Assembly (NCBI GenBank): GCA_944364005.1
Contig: CALVVW010000042.1
Location: forward strand, 1-14,302
Source of the DNA: an uncultured Bacilli bacterium
GTDB lineage: Bacteria; Bacillota_I; Bacilli_A; RF39; UBA660
Reading direction: 5' to 3'
Length of the DNA stretch: 14,302 nucleotides
Position numbers and translations under genes: made by a program. Below, piece by piece: positions 5,685 through 12,684 of the stretch (its first letter is position 1; the number at the start of each line of letters is the position of its first letter). The notes under the pieces are model-generated. The model was not told where the DNA came from. It made no database searches and worked only from the letters and a program-made list of their open reading frames with translations.

Positions 5685-5717
5685 ATTATTTACTCCTTTG
5701 ACATTTTATTTTGAATA

Positions 5718-6608
5718 CTATTTTTTATGTTTTGTATATTGTTTCATCCAGGGTTCTATTATTTTTTCTTCCATTTGCAAATTTCCTCGACCTGTTCCTA
5801 GGTTATGATTTATTTTTCTTGCACCGTGAAAATCGCTTCCTCCACTCATATATAATCCTTTTTCTTTACATAAACTCACAAGATAATTTGACTGCTCTTT
5901 CGTAAATGTTGTATAAAAACATTCTAATCCATCTAATTTATAGTTACCAAGTATATCTAAAAGGCTATTTGCTATATTAGGTGAATAGGCAAAAGTATGG
6001 GCAAGGAAAGCAAGTCCTCCAGATTCATGAATTATCGCAATTGCTTTTTCTAAACTAGGGAATAGTGATGACTCATCTACATATAAAGGACTCTTTGGAT
6101 TATAGATTTCATTTCTGGTAAAGCTACTAGTTTCCTCTTTTGACTTTTCTTCTAAAAATAGGCAATTATTTTCTGGATGTCTTTTTATTTCTTTCCAGAA
6201 TGATACTCTGCAAGATTCTTGTTTTGGATTAAACTCAATATTTTCTTCATCAAAAATAACACCAATCTTTTGATATTGTTTCTTTATTAAATTATACTCT
6301 TGTATCTGTTTTTCTTCAAAAGTTAAGACACTTTCTTTTAATAATTCGCTCATCATATCAAGATTGAAATTGTATCCTAGCACTTCTATTGTTTCACCAT
6401 GATATGTTGTTGTTATCTCTATTCCTGGAATAATCATTCCTTCAAATTTTTCTCTTATATTTGGATTTTTTAATTCCTCATAAGCACCTATTGTATTGTG
6501 ATCTGTAATAGATATTATCGTTAATTTTTTCTGATGTGCTTCTTCTAGTAATTCTTCTGGTGTTAGTGTGCCATCTGAATATGTTGTATGTGTATGAATA
6601 TCAATCAT
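5718..6608 (-). CDS. PHP-domain phosphoesterase (RNase AM/TrpH-like)
   Basis: The 296-residue protein has all PHP metal-binding motifs: HTH (5-7) with Asp12 in YSDG, TDH (35-37), GIE (62-64), AH (203-204) and SDFH (258-261). Family members of this length with an inserted helical region (about 80-180 here) include the TrpH/YciV group, which act as 5'-3' exonucleases or 3',5'-nucleotide bisphosphate phosphatases. I chose ATG 6608, which has GTGAG at a good distance and begins MIDIHTHT as is usual; a GTG at 6620 would add four residues but lacks a ribosome site. The start overlaps the stop of the BRO-like gene by eight bases, suggesting translational coupling. Substrate is not determined by sequence. 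Confidence 0.88.
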   Translation of the reverse strand: MIDIHTHTTYSDGTLTPEELLEEAHQKKLTIISITDHNTIGAYEELKNPNIREKFEGMIIPGIEITTTYHGETIEVLGYNFNLDMMSELLKESVLTFEEKQIQEYNLIKKQYQKIGVIFDEENIEFNPKQESCRVSFWKEIKRHPENNCLFLEEKSKEETSSFTRNEIYNPKSPLYVDESSLFPSLEKAIAIIHESGGLAFLAHTFAYSPNIANSLLDILGNYKLDGLECFYTTFTKEQSNYLVSLCKEKGLYMSGGSDFHGARKINHNLGTGRGNLQMEEKIIEPWMKQYTKHKK

Positions 6609-7464
6609 TTTTATTCTCACTTTCTAATTGTTTTGCATTATCTATATATTGATAATTTAATGTATTTTCTTTTGTTACTACCATTCTTCCTAATTCTTTT
6701 TCTAGGTTATCCCTAGTAATTTTAGCGATATTTCCACCACGCTTTGCCATTTTTTTATTTTCTTCTAGTCCGTATGGTTTATATTCTTTAGTTAATTCTC
6801 TCGTTGCGATTTCTCCTAAATCCGTAAGTGCTATTTCGACATCTGTCATATTATCTCTTAGGGATTCTTTTCTTATTCCTTTGTACTCTTTATATTCTGA
6901 CGATTTCATACCAGACCAAGACTTATATATTTCATTGGTTAATATTCCGTATTCATAATCTTTAGTAATACCGTTTTCTTTCCAAACATCAGTAAGTTTG
7001 TTCCTACTTAAAATTCCTTTTAATCTTGTCTCTATCCATTTATCAGAATAGCCTCTTTTTCGGTAATAATCAATTGCTCTTTTGATAGCGATTTCAGGAT
7101 TAAAGACTTCATCAATTCTTTCGCTTCCTAGATTAGCAAGCCACATTTTAAAAGGTTCTGCTTTAGGGCTTGGAATGGATTCGATTAATCTGAAAATGTC
7201 TGCAGTTATCATAGCATCCCTTAATCTCATTTTTCCATCCGGTGCTAGCATTTTCAACTGACTACATTTTGTAGTCAGTTCGCTCCCTTCTTTTTTCAAT
7301 CTACTTTTTAATACTGACCAATATTTTCTTGGCTCTGGACTATTAGTTAGAGCAGCGACTACATCCACAACACTGAAATAGTACTCTTCTTTTTCTGCAT
7401 CCCAGATGCTTCTTATTTCTTTTCCTTCAAATAGATTGGAAATTGTTTCTATTTTATTATTCAT
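6601..7464 (-). CDS. BRO-N domain protein with DinD-like C-terminus
   Basis: This 287-residue protein begins with a BRO-N-like domain (about 15-115: IWDAEKEEYYFSVVDVVAALT, RKYWSVLKSRLKKEG), the DNA-binding domain of phage antirepressors and baculovirus BRO proteins. The C-terminal part (about 205-275: ALTDLGEIATRELTKE, GGNIAKITRDNLEKELG) resembles E. coli DNA-damage-inducible protein D. A GGTGG site precedes the ATG. A 67-bp gap on its 5' side contains no clear terminator or LexA-type operator. No phage structural or integrase genes are near, so it appears to be a chromosomal copy resident in an operon with metabolic genes. Its function is not known; a DNA-binding stress or regulatory role is inferred from the domains. 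Confidence 0.8.
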   Translation of the reverse strand: MNNKIETISNLFEGKEIRSIWDAEKEEYYFSVVDVVAALTNSPEPRKYWSVLKSRLKKEGSELTTKCSQLKMLAPDGKMRLRDAMITADIFRLIESIPSPKAEPFKMWLANLGSERIDEVFNPEIAIKRAIDYYRKRGYSDKWIETRLKGILSRNKLTDVWKENGITKDYEYGILTNEIYKSWSGMKSSEYKEYKGIRKESLRDNMTDVEIALTDLGEIATRELTKEYKPYGLEENKKMAKRGGNIAKITRDNLEKELGRMVVTKENTLNYQYIDNAKQLESENKND

Positions 7465-7531
7465 ATCTTTACCACCTTTCTATATGTATTATTAGAAAAA
7501 AGTTGGTAATTTCCTTTAAAATTTTAGTTTT

Positions 7532-8383
7532 TTATTCATTTCTTTCTAATGGACAAGTGGTGCACCGAAATGCTCCGCCAAGTTTTGCGGTTTCTTCCAT
7601 CTCTAATGGTATTGTTTTAATATGTCTTTTTTCTATTTCTTTTTTGATGCGTTTATGATTAGAATTTATTATAATTGTTTTTGGATTGATTACAAAAACA
7701 TTGGTCCCTAGTTCAAATTGTTCTTTTTCTGTAAGTATAATTTTATCAAATTTATCTAGTAATTTGTAAGAATCCTCTTCTAACCCTTCTTTATAGACGA
7801 TTGCTATATTAGGATTAATTATTGTAAATACAACATCTAGGTGAAGAAATTTTTCTTTTAGTTTTAATGGGATGATTGTGTAACTCTCATCTAGTACGCT
7901 TTTTAAAAAGTCGACTCCATCCATCGTTGTTCTTTCACTGATTCCAACATAGATTGTTTTGTTATCTACTAAAACGTCTCCACCTTCTAGATAGATATCT
8001 TCTGGTACTTTAATTATATTTTCTTTATCAATTGTATTTATAATAAGGTTCCAACCTTTGATGGCAGCTTTTCTGTTTTCTTTTCTCATATTTGAAATAA
8101 AGAATTTATCACCAATTACAAAAGCTAAATCTCTAGTAAACATCTGACCTTTTGCACCTTCTACTTGATTTGCTATTAAAATATCAATATTATTTTCTTT
8201 TAAAGTATCCCAAAACTTCTTTTGTTCTTCTAATATAATTTCTTTTTTAGGTATACTTTCTATTTCTGCATAGTGCTTGATAGTTTCATTATTCATTGCT
8301 AAACTAGTTGGATCATAATAGTTTGCACTTGCGACAATGACTTTTTGTAATTTATCATATTCATTATTTACATTTACTTTCAT
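7532..8383 (-). CDS. DDAH/amidinotransferase-fold guanidine-modifying enzyme
   Basis: The 283-residue protein belongs to the guanidino-group-modifying superfamily (dimethylarginine dimethylaminohydrolase, arginine deiminase, amidinotransferases). Visible motifs are GQMFTRD (79-85), YLEGGD (131-136), HLD (181-183, the general base His) and GGAFRCTTCPLER (269-281), where Cys274 is the likely nucleophile. Length fits DDAH-type enzymes rather than the longer arginine deiminases, and a DDAH-like hydrolase producing citrulline is the best guess. No arc-operon genes are present, so a role in arginine fermentation is not supported by context. A GGAGG site lies ahead of the ATG, and the gene begins 14 nt after the upstream hydrolase gene, probably in one transcript. 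Substrate is uncertain. Confidence 0.85.
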   Translation of the reverse strand: MKVNVNNEYDKLQKVIVASANYYDPTSLAMNNETIKHYAEIESIPKKEIILEEQKKFWDTLKENNIDILIANQVEGAKGQMFTRDLAFVIGDKFFISNMRKENRKAAIKGWNLIINTIDKENIIKVPEDIYLEGGDVLVDNKTIYVGISERTTMDGVDFLKSVLDESYTIIPLKLKEKFLHLDVVFTIINPNIAIVYKEGLEEDSYKLLDKFDKIILTEKEQFELGTNVFVINPKTIIINSNHKRIKKEIEKRHIKTIPLEMEETAKLGGAFRCTTCPLERNE

Positions 8384-8397
8384 TGTTCCTCCAACAT

Positions 8398-8952
8398 TTA
8401 GATTTCTGTTAATAGTTCAGAAAATTCTTGATAGCCACTTTCACTATTTAAATGTCCGCCATTTGGTATTAGTTTTTGTTTTGTAGCAACGGTATCAGCA
8501 AAAGATTTTTCTACTTCATATTTTACATAGGGATCATTATCTGTGTAATAGCAGACAATATCATCACAATACTTTTTTATCTCTTCTAAGTTATCTAGAT
8601 ACATGCTTTTATTTACTGTATCATACTCTTGGTTTATTCCTAAATAGTTATTAAAACCACAGACAAAGACTAATTTTTTTACTTTTAATTTATTTTCTAT
8701 TAAAAACTTACAAATAAACACTGGTGCAATGGAATGAGCAAATATTGTTGTGTTTTCTGTTAATATTTTAGCATCCATATAGGTTTTCAATAATTTAGAC
8801 CAGTTTTCATAAGTTTGAAATCCAACTCCTGATGGCAAGTCTGGTGTATATACTTCTAAATTTTTCTTTTCTAGTTCAATTCTTAAATATGGAATCCAGT
8901 TTGAGAACGGACTAGAAAAACTTCCATGAATGATTAAGTAATTTTGTTTCAT
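8398..8952 (-). CDS. RBBP9/YdeN-type small serine hydrolase
   Basis: This 184-residue alpha/beta hydrolase starts with a strand and oxyanion-loop motif (YLIIHGSFSSP, 5-15), followed by the nucleophile elbow FAHSIAPV (71-78, Ser74), the acid Asp140 in DNDPYV and the base His167 in GGHLNSESGY. The elbow lacks both glycines of GxSxG (it reads AHSIA), a variation seen in this small-hydrolase group. The length (180-190 residues) is standard. A GGAGAGG site precedes the ATG and the gene is spaced 14 nt from both neighbours. Substrates of the family are poorly known, so only 'small serine hydrolase' is supported. Confidence 0.82.
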   Translation of the reverse strand: MKQNYLIIHGSFSSPFSNWIPYLRIELEKKNLEVYTPDLPSGVGFQTYENWSKLLKTYMDAKILTENTTIFAHSIAPVFICKFLIENKLKVKKLVFVCGFNNYLGINQEYDTVNKSMYLDNLEEIKKYCDDIVCYYTDNDPYVKYEVEKSFADTVATKQKLIPNGGHLNSESGYQEFSELLTEI

Positions 8953-8966
8953 AAAACCTCTCCTAT

Positions 8967-9386
8967 TTAGTCCTTCATATAATCTTTGATTTTTGTTAAT
9001 ACGTCTTCACTTAAGGGTTCTACTTGAGAAAAGTTTGTTAGTGTATTTTTATCTTCCCAAGTAATGTCAAATAAATCAATATTTTTATCATACCGAGGAA
9101 AAGCATGGTAGTGAACAAAAGAATCGTGCATCATCATTATTATGTAATTAAACTTTACTGCACCAAATTTCTTTTTACAAGTTTTTTCATACCATTTTAC
9201 TACCTCTGGGAATTCTTCACTTTCTTCTGACAAAAGATTTGCTACTGAAGGTGTTTCTCTTTTTAATAATAATACTGCTGCTCCTAAAGTTGTCTGTTTT
9301 CCTCTCACACATACTAACCAATATTTAAATTCTTTGATGCATCTTTCTTTAGGTTTAAATTTATTCATAAAAGTTAAATCTGACAT
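8967..9386 (-). CDS. HIT-like nucleotide-binding protein
   Basis: HIT proteins hydrolyse or transfer nucleoside monophosphates from substrates such as Ap4A or adenylated compounds. This 139-residue protein contains HDSFVHYHAFPRY (87-99); His92 and His94 match the first two histidines of the HxHxH triad, while the third is Phe96, and the following PRY agrees with the family. The N-terminal half (FKYWLVCVRGKQTTLGAAVLL) fits the HIT beta-sheet region. I chose ATG 9386, with AAGGAGAG seven bases ahead; the longer ATG at 9410 has no ribosome site. The missing third His could mean altered chemistry or loss of hydrolase activity. The family call is moderate because similarity outside the motif is low. 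Confidence 0.7.
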   Translation of the reverse strand: MSDLTFMNKFKPKERCIKEFKYWLVCVRGKQTTLGAAVLLLKRETPSVANLLSEESEEFPEVVKWYEKTCKKKFGAVKFNYIIMMMHDSFVHYHAFPRYDKNIDLFDITWEDKNTLTNFSQVEPLSEDVLTKIKDYMKD

Positions 9387-9417
9387 AATTCTCTCCTTTT
9401 TTTCTTTCATTTTATCA

Positions 9418-10047
9418 TTAACTTAGCTCAATTATATTTTTCTTTAATTTTTCTATATTTTGTCGTAGTGATAAAAGATAAGGAATATTACTTGTTAATT
9501 CTACTCCGTCTAATTCTTTTATGTTAGGGTCTAATGGCAATATTTTTTGGTCATATATTTTTTGATTTAGTAGTGTGTCTAAATCATCTATTTTATCTGC
9601 TACATAGTTTTCAAAATAATATAGAGTCCAAACATTTTTTGATTTTGAATATTTTAATTCAAAGATAGGTAATAATTCATCTCCTATATGAACATGCTTT
9701 AAATTAAATGTTCTTTTATACTCATCTAATAAAGTTTTTATTCTTACGGATTTAGCGTTTTTCTTTTCTATTTCATATATTTTATGATATATCTTTTGAT
9801 ACTCTTCTATTAGTTCTCTGTACGTTATATTTTCTTTTTCAAATCTATAATTATCCATTGTAAATTTATGATTTTGTTCATAAAAAGGATATAGTGTATT
9901 CCAAGTATCTGGATTGGTGTTATAAACTAGAATTCCTGATTTTCCATTTATATTTACATTTGTATATAGATTCATGGCACTATCTAATCTAGTAGGAAGA
10001 ATTTCTTTTTGTACTTTTTCATCTAAAATATCTTTAGTAATAATCAC
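9418..10047 (-). CDS. Hypothetical protein
   Basis: I do not recognise this 209-residue protein. It begins at GTG 10047, overlapping the preceding gene's TGA by four bases (GTGA), with GGAG nine bases upstream, so it is probably translationally coupled to the deaminase fusion. The sequence is soluble and mixed alpha/beta: an N-terminal half with several aromatic residues (ILVYNTNPDTWNTLYPFY), a charged central helix (about 80-112, EYQKIYHKIYEIEKKNAKS), a segment HVHIGDELLPIFELKY, and a C-terminal helix rich in Leu and Lys. No signal peptide, membrane segment or metal motif stands out. Overlap with the nucleotide-deaminase fusion is the only clue to a role. Confidence 0.7.
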   Translation of the reverse strand: MIITKDILDEKVQKEILPTRLDSAMNLYTNVNINGKSGILVYNTNPDTWNTLYPFYEQNHKFTMDNYRFEKENITYRELIEEYQKIYHKIYEIEKKNAKSVRIKTLLDEYKRTFNLKHVHIGDELLPIFELKYSKSKNVWTLYYFENYVADKIDDLDTLLNQKIYDQKILPLDPNIKELDGVELTSNIPYLLSLRQNIEKLKKNIIELS

Positions 10048-10910
10048 AGAGTTTCTCTCCTTTTACCTTTTTCTTTTATAAATTCTAATATATCATTTTT
10101 TATATCTTCTATATTATTATAATAAATAATATTTTTTACTATTTTATTTCCTTTTACTAAACTAGAAATTTTGCTACCTGTTTTAGCAATTACTAATACT
10201 GGGATATTTAAATTAGTTGCTTCTTGTAATTCCAGGCCTTGTCCTGTTGATATATTACTCATTTCTGCAATCATTAATTCTGTGCCTTGCAGCAAATTCA
10301 TGGCTCTTTGATACTTTTCAAAATCATTTCCATGGAATTTCATTGTGTCTAGTGGTGTTGAAATAGTGTGTTTTTTCGTATCTATCCAACTTGTTATTGT
10401 TTGGTATATATCTGTCAAAGTATTTTCTGTTGATAAGATGGCTCCTGTAATTAATATTCTGTTTTTGGGGTTAAATTGATATGATTTTAATACTATTACA
10501 GCCTTTTCTCTATGTAATTCTTTTATTATTTCTATATTACTATTTCCAATTTTTGTTAAACCTTCTATATTAGTCATTATTTCTGGACTATAATAATCAT
10601 TACTATCTTGTATCGTTGCAGCATAGACAATCTTTGAAATACCTTCCTGTAATATGGCTCCTAGGCACATCATACATGGTTCACAAGAAGTATAAAGTGT
10701 CGTCCTTGTTAACTTACCATATAGATTTTTATTTTGAGAAGCACTCTCAATTGCTTGTAATTCTGCATGATTAAACATACTTTTTGCTATTAAAGTATTA
10801 TCATCACTTCTCCCTATTATTTTCCCATCTTTTACAATAATTGCACCAAAGGGATATGGCGCTTTTTTACTAATTTCTATGGCAATATCTATATATTCTT
10901 CATCTGTCAT
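10044..10910 (-). CDS. Fusion of a CDA-fold nucleobase/nucleotide deaminase with a DNPH1/NDT-like domain
   Basis: Residues 1-145 form a zinc deaminase of the TadA/guanine deaminase/dCMP deaminase superfamily: PYPFGAIIVKDG (18-29), the HAE motif (48-50, zinc ligand His48 and catalytic Glu50) and PCMMC (78-82, zinc ligands Cys79 and Cys82). Residues 150-280 resemble the nucleoside 2-deoxyribosyltransferase superfamily, especially DNPH1 (Rcl): RILITGAIL, then ELMIAEMSNISTGQGLELQEA (211-231), where Glu227 fits the catalytic position. The combination would deaminate a base or nucleotide and cleave the N-glycosidic bond of the product. The ATG has GGAG nine bases ahead, lies within the end of the Nudix gene (11-bp overlap), and the stop overlaps the next start. 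The domain assignment is confident for the first half and moderate for the second; substrate is inferred. Confidence 0.85.
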   Translation of the reverse strand: MTDEEYIDIAIEISKKAPYPFGAIIVKDGKIIGRSDDNTLIAKSMFNHAELQAIESASQNKNLYGKLTRTTLYTSCEPCMMCLGAILQEGISKIVYAATIQDSNDYYSPEIMTNIEGLTKIGNSNIEIIKELHREKAVIVLKSYQFNPKNRILITGAILSTENTLTDIYQTITSWIDTKKHTISTPLDTMKFHGNDFEKYQRAMNLLQGTELMIAEMSNISTGQGLELQEATNLNIPVLVIAKTGSKISSLVKGNKIVKNIIYYNNIEDIKNDILEFIKEKGKRRETL

Positions 10911-11457
10911 TTTTTATCTCCTTATCAAGATAGGAAAAAAGTATTTCTATTTCTTCTTCAAAAGTATCGATTAATAAATCTGGGTCTTTCTTTTTTACCA
11001 TTTCTTTTAATTTATTATATGGTACAAAAAAGATTTCAGATATTTCTTCCTTTTGATAAGTCATATCTGATATTTTTTCTTTGATTTTTAGAATGTATAA
11101 ATCATCAAATTCATTATTTTTGTATGTTGGTGTATATTTAGCACTTCTTTTTATTGTTTTTATAAATTTTAAGTTTTCCTCATTCACTTCTAAATTTAAC
11201 TCTTCTTTTAATTCTCTTTTTACACCATCGATGGAAGTGTCTCCTGCAGATAAATGACCTCCATTGAAAATACTTATTTTGTTAGGATTACTATCTTTTG
11301 TTTTTGATCTTCTTTGTAATAAAATTTCATTTTTATCATTGATTATCCAAACATGTACTGCTTTGTGCCAATCACCATCTTTATGCACTTCTTTTCTTGG
11401 CTTGGTTTTTCCAGTTTTATTTCCATTTTCATCTAATATATCAAAATACTCTTCCAT
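10900..11457 (-). CDS. Nudix hydrolase, isopentenyl-diphosphate-isomerase-like group
   Basis: The 185-residue protein has the N-terminal pattern of the IDI-like Nudix group (EEYFDILDENG, WHKAVHVWI, ILLQRRS) and a Nudix box at 67-89, from GGHLSAGD to REL and EEL. Compared with GX5EX7REUXEEXGU, the first Glu is Asp73 and the late Gly is Asn88, while the metal-binding REL-x-EE core (81-86) is intact. Such proteins hydrolyse nucleoside diphosphates linked to another moiety; without the active-site Cys arrangement of true IDI clearly visible, hydrolase is the safer call. An AGGTGAT site precedes the start, nine bases after the SDR gene stop. It overlaps the deaminase fusion by 11 bases, and joint action on nucleotides is plausible. 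Confidence 0.85.
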   Translation of the reverse strand: MEEYFDILDENGNKTGKTKPRKEVHKDGDWHKAVHVWIINDKNEILLQRRSKTKDSNPNKISIFNGGHLSAGDTSIDGVKRELKEELNLEVNEENLKFIKTIKRSAKYTPTYKNNEFDDLYILKIKEKISDMTYQKEEISEIFFVPYNKLKEMVKKKDPDLLIDTFEEEIEILFSYLDKEIKNDR

Positions 11458-11466
11458 TCATATCAC

Positions 11467-12141
11467 CTACTTTACTAATTTCATACTAACAATTCCTATT
11501 TCTGGTATTAGAACATCCTTTGGAGTCTCTATTACAAACTGAATAGTTCGTATCACTTGTTCTAAATCTAGGCCACTAGGTTCTTTTTTTATTCCATTTT
11601 TTATAAATAGAGAAGTTTTCATTCTTCCTGGTCTTACATCTGTAACTCTTATACCATACTTCATTAATTCTAATTGCAATGATTTTGAAAAACCAGTAAC
11701 TCCCCATTTACTTGCATTATAAATCGTTCTCTCTTCTTTTGCAGAAATTCCAGATTGAGAATTAATTTGTATAATCAATCCATCTTTTCTTTCTTTCATT
11801 GATGGAATAACAGCTTTCGTACAATTAATAAGTCCTAATAAATTAACTTGAATAATTTCTTCAATTAATTTACTATCATTATCTACTAATTCTCCATACG
11901 TCCAAAGTCCAGCATTGTTAACTAGTACATCAATATGTCCGTAATCTTTTAGAATTTTATCTATTACTGATTGAACCATTTCAAAGTTTCTTATATCACA
12001 TACATAATAGGGACATCCTATATTTTTCATTTTTTCTTCATTAGTCGATAAAATAATTACATCATTTTCAGACATTAATTCTTTGGCTAAAGATTTTCCT
12101 AGACCATCACTTCCACCAGTAATTACGATTACCTTTTTCAT
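11467..12141 (-). CDS. Short-chain dehydrogenase/reductase (SDR)
   Basis: The 224-residue protein is a classical SDR: nucleotide-binding TGGSDGLG (8-15), Asp49 after a Cys-rich strand for adenine contact, NNAG (75-78), a Ser in INSQS (126-130) and the catalytic YNASK (141-145), then VRPG (169-172). It is slightly short at the C-terminus compared with typical 240-260-residue members, which removes part of the substrate loop. It starts one base after the RibD-like gene stop, with AAGGAG inside that gene, so the two are probably co-translated. The substrate cannot be predicted; co-expression with a RibD-like reductase hints at a shared NAD(P)H-dependent step but does not prove it. Confidence 0.9.
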   Translation of the reverse strand: MKKVIVITGGSDGLGKSLAKELMSENDVIILSTNEEKMKNIGCPYYVCDIRNFEMVQSVIDKILKDYGHIDVLVNNAGLWTYGELVDNDSKLIEEIIQVNLLGLINCTKAVIPSMKERKDGLIIQINSQSGISAKEERTIYNASKWGVTGFSKSLQLELMKYGIRVTDVRPGRMKTSLFIKNGIKKEPSGLDLEQVIRTIQFVIETPKDVLIPEIGIVSMKLVK

Positions 12142-12142
12142 T

Positions 12143-12664
12143 TTATTTCTCCTTTACTTGATACCATATTTGAACAATATCCTCTTCTTCTTTTACTACT
12201 TTTTCTAATTGTAATTCTTTTTCTAGATACTTTCCTTCAAAAAGATTGATTCCTTTTGTTAAAAGATAGGGATTATAGTTAATAATAATTCTATTTGCTA
12301 GATTATTTTCTAAAAATAAGGTGTTGGTATGTGCTCCTCCTGATACGAATATTTTATTTAGATTTTTTTCTTTACATACTTTTTTAAATTCTTCTAAGGA
12401 GTTTACATAAATTACATTTTTATAAGTTGAGTAATTTTGTGTCTTAGAAAAGATAATTACTGTTATATCTTTTAAATCATTTATATAGTCTTCTCCCCAG
12501 GATATCACATTTTGAAATGTTTTATTTCCCCAGACTAGGCAATCATATTCCTTTAAAAAATCTAGCATAATTTGGTAATTTCTTTCTGATAAAAAGTCTT
12601 CACTACCTTCTTCAGTTGCGATTAATCCATTGATAGATGCTGCCATTTCTATTGTTACTTCCAT
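12143..12664 (-). CDS. RibD C-terminal/dihydrofolate-reductase-like protein
   Basis: The 173-residue protein has the fold signature of the RibD C-terminal domain family: MEVTIEMAASINGLIA (1-16, resembling the DHFR 'SLDGxIA' start), VWGNKTF (44-50, at the GRxTxE position) and FVSGGAHTNTLFLENNL (106-122, NADPH-binding GG motif) followed by NPYLLTKGINLFEG. I chose ATG 12664, with AGAGGTG about eight bases ahead; a longer start at 12712 would overlap the DapB-like gene and lacks a ribosome site. Homologues reduce a pyrimidine intermediate of riboflavin synthesis or unknown substrates. No rib operon genes are present, so a reductase of unknown substrate is the supported call. Confidence 0.82.
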   Translation of the reverse strand: MEVTIEMAASINGLIATEEGSEDFLSERNYQIMLDFLKEYDCLVWGNKTFQNVISWGEDYINDLKDITVIIFSKTQNYSTYKNVIYVNSLEEFKKVCKEKNLNKIFVSGGAHTNTLFLENNLANRIIINYNPYLLTKGINLFEGKYLEKELQLEKVVKEEEDIVQIWYQVKEK

Positions 12665-12684
12665 CCTTATTTCACCTCTTTTAA

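Noticed and set aside
7465..7531. Terminator or LexA-type operator between the DDAH-like and BRO-like genes
   Set aside because: Only weak AT-rich stems and no GAAC-N4-GTTC-like site were found.
9387..9410. Longer start for the HIT-like gene (ATG 9410)
   Set aside because: It has no ribosome site, and the longer form would read through the AAGGAGAG that clearly serves ATG 9386.
6601..10046. Mycoplasma-type code with TGA as tryptophan
   Set aside because: Genes ending at 6601 and 10044 use TGA at natural family ends and overlap the next starts; tryptophan codons inside genes are TGG.
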